From: Clostridia bacterium BRH_c25
Lineage (GTDB): Bacteria; Bacillota_A; Clostridia; Lutisporales; Lutisporaceae
Direction of reading: 5' to 3'
Assembly: GCA_001515955.1 (NCBI GenBank)
Contig: LOES01000180.1
Span: forward strand, 1-7,538
DNA: 7,538 bases
The notes beneath the pieces were generated by a model. The model made no database searches. It had not been told where the DNA came from and saw only the letters and a program-made list of their open reading frames with translations. Below are positions 1 to 5,107 of the stretch, in pieces. The position numbers and the translations under genes are program-made. Each line of letters starts with the position of its first letter. The first letter of the stretch is position 1.

Positions 1-2
1 GT

Positions 3-779
3 AGGCACAGCATCCGGAGCATCAAAGGCGGCATTGCTCCGAATGTAGTACCGGACTATGCCTGCGCAGAGCTGGATTTTCCGGAGGCTGAGCGGGGGAC
101 GGTCTGCCGTTTTTCTGACGATAAAGTCAGAATCACAGAGCTTCCGGATGGACTGAAAGTGGAAGCATGGGGCGTCAATGCCCATGGAAGCACGCCGGAA
201 AAGGGTGAAAATGCTATTGGCCGCCTTTTGCTGAAGCTGGGTAAATTGCAGCTTTCCGGTGCATCCGGACAGTTTGTGGGCTTCATGAACCGAATGATTG
301 GTATGGAAACGCGAGGCCGCAGTCTGGGAATCTACATGAAAGATGACATATCCGGCGATATGATCGTTAATCTCGGCATGATAGAAGCCGACTCAAAAAA
401 TGCTGTAATCAAGCTGAATCTGCGTTACCCCGTTACTCATTCCTTTGAAGAATTTATTGGTATCTTGAGGGAAAAAATGGCGGAGGGCAACTTTGAGGAA
501 ATATCCCTGGCTCATAAGCATAGTATCTATATGCCGCCGGAGGCGCCCCTTATCAGAAAGCTTTCCGCGGTATATGAAGAACAAACGGGTGAAAAGGCCA
601 CATTGCTTTCTATAGGCGGAGGTACTTATGCCAAAGCCATGCCGAATATAGTTGCTTTTGGACCGATATTTCCGGGAGACGATATTGTGGAACATAAGCC
701 GAATGAGTATATAGAAATAGAAAAACTGATACGGAATGCACAGATCATTGCCTCTGCAATGTATGAGCTTGCAAAATGA
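3..779 (+). CDS. M20 family zinc dipeptidase (PepV/Sapep type), C-terminal part
   Basis: The reading frame is open from the left edge and gives about 258 residues, roughly the last 55% of a PepV-like protein (family length about 460-470 residues). The start and the N-terminal zinc ligands lie outside the window. The first residues carry the family stretch KGGIAPNVVPD (bases 24-56), which begins the lid/dimerisation domain. AHGSTPEKGENAI follows at about 180-218; its His (183-185) matches the lid-domain His that stabilises the transition state. Near the end, GGGTYAKAMPN and then FPGDDIVEHKPNEY hold the expected last zinc-ligand His (693-695). Family knowledge: cytosolic, metal-dependent cleavage of dipeptides and short peptides, including beta-Ala or D-amino acid dipeptides in some members. 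A GTG at 159 is only an internal codon, since homology runs upstream of it. The exact substrate cannot be read from this part. Confidence 0.9.
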   Translation, partial: RHSIRSIKGGIAPNVVPDYACAELDFPEAERGTVCRFSDDKVRITELPDGLKVEAWGVNAHGSTPEKGENAIGRLLLKLGKLQLSGASGQFVGFMNRMIGMETRGRSLGIYMKDDISGDMIVNLGMIEADSKNAVIKLNLRYPVTHSFEEFIGILREKMAEGNFEEISLAHKHSIYMPPEAPLIRKLSAVYEEQTGEKATLLSIGGGTYAKAMPNIVAFGPIFPGDDIVEHKPNEYIEIEKLIRNAQIIASAMYELAK

Positions 780-847
780 AAATAGCCTGCTGTATGTTGG
801 AGGCAAAAACAGATATATGTAGCATATACACTCTTTATAGTTTTACA

Positions 848-889
848 ATTGAGCCGCCGCTTCCAAATAATCCGGAGCGGCGGCTCAAT
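848..889 (+). terminator. GC-rich hairpin after the M20 gene, terminator-like
   Basis: A perfect 13-bp inverted repeat (848-860 ATTGAGCCGCCGC, 877-889 its reverse complement) encloses a 16-base loop. It lies 68 bases after the dipeptidase stop codon and 51 before the next start. The stem is very stable, but neither strand has a proper T-run after it, so termination may be weak or factor-assisted. It could also be a processing or mRNA-stability element. Confidence 0.55.
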
Positions 890-940
890 ACTAAAGTTCC
901 TGGGAAAATATAAAATAGTTCTAAGAAAGGAAAGAGTAAT

Positions 941-2317
941 ATGAATGTCAACGAGAATTTTAGATATCTGAATATTGGCCTTTCTGATGATATCCTGCGC
1001 CGCAAATTCTATGGGGATTTTGCGGGTGCCATTCGTTTGATAGACAAAAAACTATCGGCGGATAATATCCCGGAAGCATTAAGAAACTGCCTCAAAGTAC
1101 AGCGTGAGATAATTCTCCGTCTGCCGGACGACTATCCCCTGACAAAGGAAGAAGCACTTGCTGTGGTACGTGAGCATATTCCGGATTTTACCGAAGAGGA
1201 ATTTATAGAGCGTGAGGATGCGGGAAAGATCGATTGGATATATATTGACGGTGTGTCTCATTATTTTAACCGCTTTTTTGAAACGATGTGCAAAACGGAT
1301 GCGGCTTTTGCTAAACGCGCGGGGGTCATAGTGCCGGGGACTGCAACCTTTATCAACGGTGAGCCGACAAAAGATCATGCCGTCCGCATCATGCAGAAAA
1401 ACGGAAGGATGACGAACCGCATCCGCTGCCGCGCTTCTGTGCGTATCAAGGATGAATTTTTTGAAAAAGGCAAACTGGTACGGGTACATTTGCCGATTCC
1501 CTGCGCCTGCGAACAGCAGAGTGATATAAAAATCGAAAAGCTGTATACTGAGAGCGGTTTTGGGGCTCCGGAGACCGCACCGCAGCGTACAGTATGCTGG
1601 GAAGAGATCATGGAAGAAAATCATGAGTTTTTTGTGGAATTCTCTTATATACATACGGCAAAATATAATGATGTATCCCGTATCTTGCCGGCTGAACAGC
1701 AACCATCCTTCGATACAGAAGAAATATCGCCGCATGTTGTATTTACACCATATATCCGTGAGCTTGTCCGCACGTTGACAGAAGGTGTGAATGATCCACT
1801 GGAAAAAGCGAAAAAATTCTATGATTTCATTACATTAAATGTAAAGTATTCTTTCATGCGGGCATACTTCGGACTGGAAAATATCTCAGAGACCTGTGCC
1901 CGCAGCTTTGTGGGCGACTGTGGTGTTCAGGCTCTGCTGTTTATTACACTATGCCGCTGTGCGGGTATTCCGGCCCGCTGGCAGAGCGGTTGGATAGTCG
2001 AACCGGAATTCTGCGGTGCTCACGACTGGGCTATGTTTTATGTGGCGCCTCACGGTTGGCTGTATGCCGATCCTTCTTTCGGGGGGGGTGCTGTGCGAGA
2101 GGGCAATGAAGTACGCCGACAGCACTATTTTGGAAGCCTGGATGCCTACCGTATGGTTGCAAATTCCGAATTCCAGGTGCAATTTACCACACCTAAACAA
2201 CAATGGCGTGCAGATCCCTACGATAATCAGCTGGGCGAAATTGAGACAGAGGATCGTGGCCTACGGTATTTTGAGTATGAACGTACCAAGGAAGTCCTTT
2301 CGTGCGTTGAGATATGA
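941..2317 (+). CDS. Cytosolic transglutaminase-like domain protein
   Basis: This complete 458-residue protein has a transglutaminase-like (papain-fold) core in its C-terminal half. The triad is visible: Cys327 in GDCGVQALLF, His361 in AHDWAMFYV and Asp377 in YADPSFGGG, in the usual order and spacing. The preceding CAGIPARWQSGW stretch is typical of bacterial members. Residues 1-260 are a largely charged N-terminal region without a recognised domain. There is no signal peptide or membrane segment, so it is probably cytosolic. Bacterial proteins of this class are mostly thought to be proteases or amidases rather than cross-linkers; the substrate is unknown. The ATG at 941 follows a purine-rich AAGAAAGGAAAG (923-934) at suitable distance. 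The neighbour upstream is a dipeptidase, which fits a peptide-turnover role, but a hairpin separates them. A G8 run (2081-2088) directly follows the catalytic Asp region and is in frame here. Confidence 0.88.
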   Translation: MNVNENFRYLNIGLSDDILRRKFYGDFAGAIRLIDKKLSADNIPEALRNCLKVQREIILRLPDDYPLTKEEALAVVREHIPDFTEEEFIEREDAGKIDWIYIDGVSHYFNRFFETMCKTDAAFAKRAGVIVPGTATFINGEPTKDHAVRIMQKNGRMTNRIRCRASVRIKDEFFEKGKLVRVHLPIPCACEQQSDIKIEKLYTESGFGAPETAPQRTVCWEEIMEENHEFFVEFSYIHTAKYNDVSRILPAEQQPSFDTEEISPHVVFTPYIRELVRTLTEGVNDPLEKAKKFYDFITLNVKYSFMRAYFGLENISETCARSFVGDCGVQALLFITLCRCAGIPARWQSGWIVEPEFCGAHDWAMFYVAPHGWLYADPSFGGGAVREGNEVRRQHYFGSLDAYRMVANSEFQVQFTTPKQQWRADPYDNQLGEIETEDRGLRYFEYERTKEVLSCVEI

Positions 2318-2327
2318 AATGCAGCAC

Positions 2328-2379
2328 AAAGAGTCCATGGAAAGAGAACTTCTTCTCTTTCCACGGACTCTTTGATTTT
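2328..2379 (+). terminator. Strong intrinsic terminator of the transglutaminase-like gene
   Basis: A 21-bp inverted repeat with a single A-C mismatch (2328-2348 and 2353-2373) encloses a CTTC tetraloop. GATTTTA follows on the + strand. It starts 10 bases after the stop codon. The stem begins with AAAG and ends in CTTT, so it could also stop transcription from the minus side, where a possible regulator remnant ends at 2378. Confidence 0.9.
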
Positions 2380-2461
2380 ACTCCGTCTTATCAGTGATAG
2401 GCTGTCCCGCCAGCCCATATAGCATTAAATCGAATAACTCTTTCAACAAATAAAGGGAATG
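2378..2461 (-). pseudogene. Possible C-terminal remnant of a TetR-like regulator
   Basis: On the minus strand, the frame ending in TAA at 2380-2378 encodes DHSLYLLKELFDL followed by MLYGLAGQPITDKTE. An amphipathic helix, then an LYG turn and a polar tail, is how many TetR/AcrR regulators end. The frame stays open upstream only to a stop near 2531 and has no start codon with a ribosome binding site. Its upper part overlaps the oppositely oriented YoaP remnant, so the real homology probably stops near 2461. The stop lies directly next to the 2328-2373 hairpin, which fits a true gene end. The identification rests on general resemblance only; it may be a chance frame. Confidence 0.3.
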
Positions 2462-2465
2462 GTCC

Positions 2466-2654
2466 TGAATAGCGGAGATAGCCAAATCAAAAGGGGCAAA
2501 TATGACATTAAAAAAGATTGAATCAAAGGAGCAAGCTCAGAATGTACCTGTGCCCTTTACGACATACAGCTTTTTCTATGACGGACAGTTTGTGATCAAT
2601 GAAATATTTTCAGACAGCAAGTTTATAAAATTCCTTCAGGAGAAGGGCTTTTAA
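2466..2654 (+). pseudogene. C-terminal remnant of a YoaP-type GNAT acetyltransferase
   Basis: After an in-frame TGA (2466-2468), the frame reads IAEIAKSKGAN, then an ATG at 2502 and 50 more residues. These include KEQAQNVPVPFTTYSFFYDG and end in FLQEKGF. This matches, from memory, the C-terminal YoaP-like domain of GNAT-family acetyltransferases, whose usual ending is EIAKSKG, then EQAQNAP, an F-T-[TS]-Y-S-x-FYDG segment and an EILSEKKF-like end. The full protein is about 250 residues, so only about a quarter remains. The acetyltransferase domain and the Cys-containing start of the YoaP domain are missing. Homology begins upstream of the ATG, which argues against a real 50-residue gene, although AAGGGG (2491-2496) could act as a chance ribosome binding site. 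Confidence 0.65.
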
Positions 2655-2665
2655 AATGAACGGAT

Positions 2666-2718
2666 CAAAAGCAGATACCGATTTAAGCAGGAATGCAAAA
2701 CTCGGCTATCTGCTTTTG
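2666..2718. terminator. Hairpin between converging genes, likely bidirectional terminator
   Basis: Perfect 12-bp arms CAAAAGCAGATA (2666-2677) and TATCTGCTTTTG (2707-2718) are extended by CCGA/TCGG (2678-2681 with 2702-2705) past one bulged C at 2706. It follows the YoaP remnant stop by 11 bases on the + strand and lies 36 bases beyond the stop of the GyrI-like gene on the - strand. Both exits carry T-rich tails (CTTTTGTGTTT on +, CTTTTG then CATTTT on -), so it can end transcripts from either side. Confidence 0.75.
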
Positions 2719-2754
2719 TGTTTCGGGTAAGCGATGGGAAAGTCATGAAAAAAC

Positions 2755-3216
2755 CTATTTTACCGGTACAACAATCTGTGTAAGCAATTCACTTGTATTA
2801 CGATCGTCATCATTCAAGTAGTAATTATAGATCGTTCCCTGCTGCTCATAGCCATGTGCTGCTATCCACTGCATGATTTCAAACATCAGCGGGTCGGTAT
2901 CTTCATAAGCACCTAAAAATATGCCCGACACAGCTTTACGGACAGGAATCGTATGTCCTACGATATCACCATTTTCCGGTACCGGCTTAGCAACCGGGAA
3001 CCCCATTTCTACATCAAGGTTTTTAAGATCGGTATTATGGTAGCATACAAATGGGCTGCCGGAGAGCAGTAGGTTGTTTTGAGCGGCATACGCCATGATC
3101 TTCCCATAGGCTTGCTTTGCTGTCTCCGGGTAATTATCGAAATCGATGATGGTGCGGATAGACAGGACATGTTGCTCCTGTTGTTCTAATAAATTAATTT
3201 TCGAAATAACCGCCAT
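2755..3216 (-). CDS. Stand-alone GyrI-like (AraC effector-binding domain) protein
   Basis: The product is a single-domain protein of 153 residues, the usual size for a GyrI-like small-molecule binding (SRPBCC-unrelated, SOUL/GyrI fold) domain. It opens with a beta strand (AVISKINLLEQQEQHVLSIR). A central section follows with SPFVCYHN, then VEMGFPVAKPVPENG, and it closes with a strand ending TQIVVPVK. This layout is typical of AraC_E_bind/GyrI proteins, which bind drugs or other hydrophobic ligands and in some cases titrate gyrase inhibitors. There is no DNA-binding part. It lies 16 bases downstream of the AraC-GyrI-DUF3788 gene in the same direction, so it is probably co-transcribed and may buffer or share that regulator's ligand. 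An ATG at 3222 is also in frame, but it is only 2 bases from the AGGAGG; the ATG at 3216 has an ideal 8-base gap and is preferred. Confidence 0.82.
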   Translation of the reverse strand: MAVISKINLLEQQEQHVLSIRTIIDFDNYPETAKQAYGKIMAYAAQNNLLLSGSPFVCYHNTDLKNLDVEMGFPVAKPVPENGDIVGHTIPVRKAVSGIFLGAYEDTDPLMFEIMQWIAAHGYEQQGTIYNYYLNDDDRNTSELLTQIVVPVK

Positions 3217-3223
3217 ATTCATT

Positions 3224-3230
3224 ACCTCCT
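3224..3230 (-). promoter_or_regulatory. Ribosome binding site that decides the start of the GyrI-like gene
   Basis: AGGAGGT on the minus strand (3230-3224). The distance to the ATG at 3222 is about 2 bases and to the ATG at 3216 about 8 bases. The second spacing is near optimal, so translation most likely begins at 3216, two codons inside the longest frame. The site lies in the short gap after the upstream regulator gene (stop at 3235-3233), consistent with re-initiation within one transcript. Confidence 0.75.
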
Positions 3231-3232
3231 GT

Positions 3233-4585
3233 TTACTTCTTTTTTATCCCTCTACGGATGGCGATACAGCGCTTTACATCCTCCAGCACCGCGTCATCCG
3301 CTACGTTAATCATGAGCCACTTCTGGCCCATACCGGTTTTGGTTTCGTGATATAATTGCTGAAAATACTCTGTAGAAAAAGGGAGCATCAATTCGGTTTC
3401 GGTCCACTCATGTTCACCAATGACAACGAGGGCAATATAGTATCCCTCTATTGGATACAGCGTACATAAGGTACGGCCCGCTTTCTTATACTTCACATTC
3501 CATCCATATTGCATGGAACATCTGCTGTATTCCAGCACCGGCTTGCTCTGAAATTCCGTCTCAATATGTTTGCACAAACGTTCCCACAAAGGATTGTCCA
3601 CATAAGCGCTGATGGTTTCCAGTGACGGCTTCTGTGACGCATTGGTCCTATTCCATATTTCCTTCTCTTTCGGTATCCGTTGCGATGGACTTAATGGCAG
3701 CCAGAGCTCCATATAACTTGCGTCAGGGCTTGTATCATAATACATCTCGACGGCGAAATCGCCGCAAGCCAGGTTATGCTTTTTCAGCCAGCCATTCATG
3801 AACGAGGACGCTTTGAAAACTGCCGAACCAATGAGTTCTGCAAAGTTCTCTGCTTCAAAACAGCAAACGGTATACTCACAGCATGGAAGCGTATAAGAAG
3901 CATAGCCCTCTGCCATTGCATTTCCGGTGGCTTCAGCCCCGGCCATGTAGGTGCAGCAGCCTTCTCTGGCATCGCCTCCATAAAGAACACCAAACTCATT
4001 GCCCTTCGGCAGCAAATGCGGAATGCCCGGTTTTTGACGGTGGAAGTCCTCCCATATTATCCCGGTTGTGGCGATACCGGTAGCTTTGCCTCCGGTTAGT
4101 TCTGCAGCCGGTACTTCGCCTGCAATTCCGATAAATGTGCGTGGCTCATCCAGCTTTCTGCGGGTCACTTCAACTACCATGCCATCAGCAATCAACGGCA
4201 CATTTTCATCAACCATGGCATAGCTCAATAGCAGGTCCGGTTTGACATACTGGTTGAGTATAACAGGATGACCACGGTATTCCTCCGGTGTAATGCCGTA
4301 TGCATCTTTAAACGCACGGGTAAAGTTGGCGTGGTCCGAGAATCCATAGTCAAGTGCCACATCAAGAATACGCTTTTCTTTGTTTTTAAGCGCTTCCGAC
4401 GCTTTTGCCAGCTTGCGCAGCTTCACATATTCATTTACCGGTTTCTTCACCAAACGCCTAAACAGGCGCTGGAAATAATACGGTGATAATGCCGCTACAT
4501 TTGCGAGGGTTTCTATTTTAATCTCTTTCTGCAAATTATCTTCAATATGATTCAGGGCGTTTTGTATTGCTTCCCATGCGTGCAT
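3233..4585 (-). CDS. Three-domain regulator: AraC DNA-binding, GyrI-like sensor, DUF3788
   Basis: A 450-residue protein counted from the ATG at 4585, which follows AAGGAGG with a 7-base gap. The longer in-frame start at 4642 has no such site. Residues 1-105 form an AraC/XylS double helix-turn-helix: first helix pair around 25-46 (LANVAALSPYYFQRLFRR), second around 72-104 (DVALDYGFSDHANFTRAF, then GITPEEYR). Residues about 135-300 are a GyrI-like effector-binding domain starting VVEVTRRKLDEPRTFIGI and ending YMELWLPL. Residues about 325-447 resemble DUF3788 (NPLWERLCKHIE, YGWNVKYKKAGRTLCTLYP, TGMGQKWLMINV), a small family of unknown function. Known relatives with the first two parts (Rob/SoxS-like with GyrI domain) activate efflux or stress genes on ligand binding. 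It is inferred that this one senses a small molecule and controls its own operon or neighbours. It is co-directional with the small gene above and the GyrI-like gene below. Confidence 0.87.
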   Translation of the reverse strand: MHAWEAIQNALNHIEDNLQKEIKIETLANVAALSPYYFQRLFRRLVKKPVNEYVKLRKLAKASEALKNKEKRILDVALDYGFSDHANFTRAFKDAYGITPEEYRGHPVILNQYVKPDLLLSYAMVDENVPLIADGMVVEVTRRKLDEPRTFIGIAGEVPAAELTGGKATGIATTGIIWEDFHRQKPGIPHLLPKGNEFGVLYGGDAREGCCTYMAGAEATGNAMAEGYASYTLPCCEYTVCCFEAENFAELIGSAVFKASSFMNGWLKKHNLACGDFAVEMYYDTSPDASYMELWLPLSPSQRIPKEKEIWNRTNASQKPSLETISAYVDNPLWERLCKHIETEFQSKPVLEYSRCSMQYGWNVKYKKAGRTLCTLYPIEGYYIALVVIGEHEWTETELMLPFSTEYFQQLYHETKTGMGQKWLMINVADDAVLEDVKRCIAIRRGIKKK

Positions 4586-4592
4586 GTTAACA

Positions 4593-4599
4593 CCTCCTT
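4593..4599 (-). promoter_or_regulatory. Ribosome binding site fixing the start of the AraC-type gene
   Basis: AAGGAGG on the minus strand, 7 bases before the ATG at 4585. It lies inside the longer open frame, so the 19 extra N-terminal residues of that frame are very unlikely to be translated. The rest of the 90-base gap up to the small Cys-rich gene (4586-4675) shows no convincing promoter, which supports read-through from the upstream promoter. Confidence 0.8.
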
Positions 4600-4675
4600 T
4601 AGTATGCAGGGTAACACGGGAACAGGTTCGTTCGCTTGTCACATGATGCTCTTTTCAAATATATAGATCGCACTG

Positions 4676-4876
4676 TCACCAGTTTTGATATTCAACCCCC
4701 ATCTTATCTTCTTCCAATAAGGTCAGCAGGTCGAAAACGATACATTCCCTAAAATGATAAATACAGGGGATGCAGCGCTTTAGCCCCAAGTGTTCAAACT
4801 GCCAGTTTATTTTTTGAATACACCCACAGGCGCCTTTTTCCTTACTCCACAAGGACGATGTATAGTATACATTCAT
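4676..4876 (-). CDS. Small Cys-rich protein, unrecognised
   Basis: A 66-residue protein from the ATG at 4876, which has a GGAGG 7 bases upstream (4888-4884 on the minus strand). I do not recognise the family. It carries five Cys in a metal-site-like pattern: C17-x-C19 (KGACGC), C35-x-x-C38 (RCIPC) and C45, with His29 and His41 nearby. The C-terminal part is leucine-rich and acidic (FDLLTLLEEDKMG). No signal peptide or membrane helix is seen, so a small cytosolic zinc or iron-sulfur protein is possible. It is first in line before the AraC-type regulator (90 bases downstream, same strand). It could therefore be a co-regulated partner or a sensor for metal or redox state; this is inference. The longer frame from 4981 is rejected because the likely -10 box lies inside it. 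Confidence 0.6.
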   Translation of the reverse strand: MNVYYTSSLWSKEKGACGCIQKINWQFEHLGLKRCIPCIYHFRECIVFDLLTLLEEDKMGVEYQNW

Positions 4877-4936
4877 TTGTATACCTCCATTTTTACAATC
4901 ATTTATAAAAGTGTAGTCTTCAAAAGCTAATAGAAT

Positions 4937-4942
4937 ATTATA
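4937..4942 (-). promoter_or_regulatory. Extended -10 promoter of the small gene/AraC operon
   Basis: The minus strand reads TATGGTATAAT, a perfect TATAAT with the TGn extension. There is no good -35 at 17 bases, which extended -10 promoters can do without. The predicted transcript starts near 4930, giving a leader of about 55 bases before the ATG at 4876. Confidence 0.65.
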
Positions 4943-5000
4943 CCATAAAAACCCTTTATAAGCGTATATCTCAGAAGCCATAACACAGAGTATAACCTTC

Positions 5001-5029
5001 TTGATAATTTATTGAGCAAAGGGTATAAT
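5001..5029 (+). promoter_or_regulatory. Near-consensus sigma-A promoter of the carboxykinase-like gene
   Basis: TTGATA (5001-5006) and TATAAT (5024-5029) are separated by exactly 17 bases. Only one base departs from consensus. The predicted start is near 5036, leaving a leader of about 70 bases. The divergent promoter of the regulator operon has its -10 about 60 bases away, so a regulator bound between them could affect both. Confidence 0.85.
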
Positions 5030-5058
5030 TATAAAAATATGTTAAAAAATATCCCGGA

Positions 5059-5075
5059 TGGACAAAAACTGTCCA
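5059..5075 (+). promoter_or_regulatory. Small dyad/hairpin in the leader
   Basis: TGGACA-AAAAC-TGTCCA, a perfect 6-bp inverted repeat with a 5-base spacer. It lies about 25 bases after the predicted transcription start and about 20 before the AGGAGGAGG ribosome binding site (5095-5103). It could be a DNA operator, or an RNA hairpin that protects the 5' end. It is too short to be a terminator, and no function is shown. Confidence 0.4.
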
Positions 5076-5107
5076 GAAGGAAATATTGATTATAGGAGGA
5101 GGTTACA

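Noticed and set aside
393..806. 137-codon open frame on the minus strand
   Set aside because: Antisense to the well-supported M20 dipeptidase; composition is shadow-like with no recognisable domain.
1079..1735. 218-codon open frame on the minus strand
   Set aside because: It lies entirely inside the transglutaminase-like gene, has no ribosome binding site, and its product is rich in odd aromatic and Cys stretches typical of an antisense shadow.
4586..4642. 19-residue N-terminal extension of the AraC-type regulator
   Set aside because: The extension contains the AAGGAGG of the ATG at 4585, and AraC-family homology begins at the shorter start.
4877..4981. Upstream extension of the small Cys-rich protein to an ATG at 4981
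   Set aside because: The TATAAT box at 4942-4937 falls inside this extension, and the ATG at 4876 has the strong ribosome binding site.
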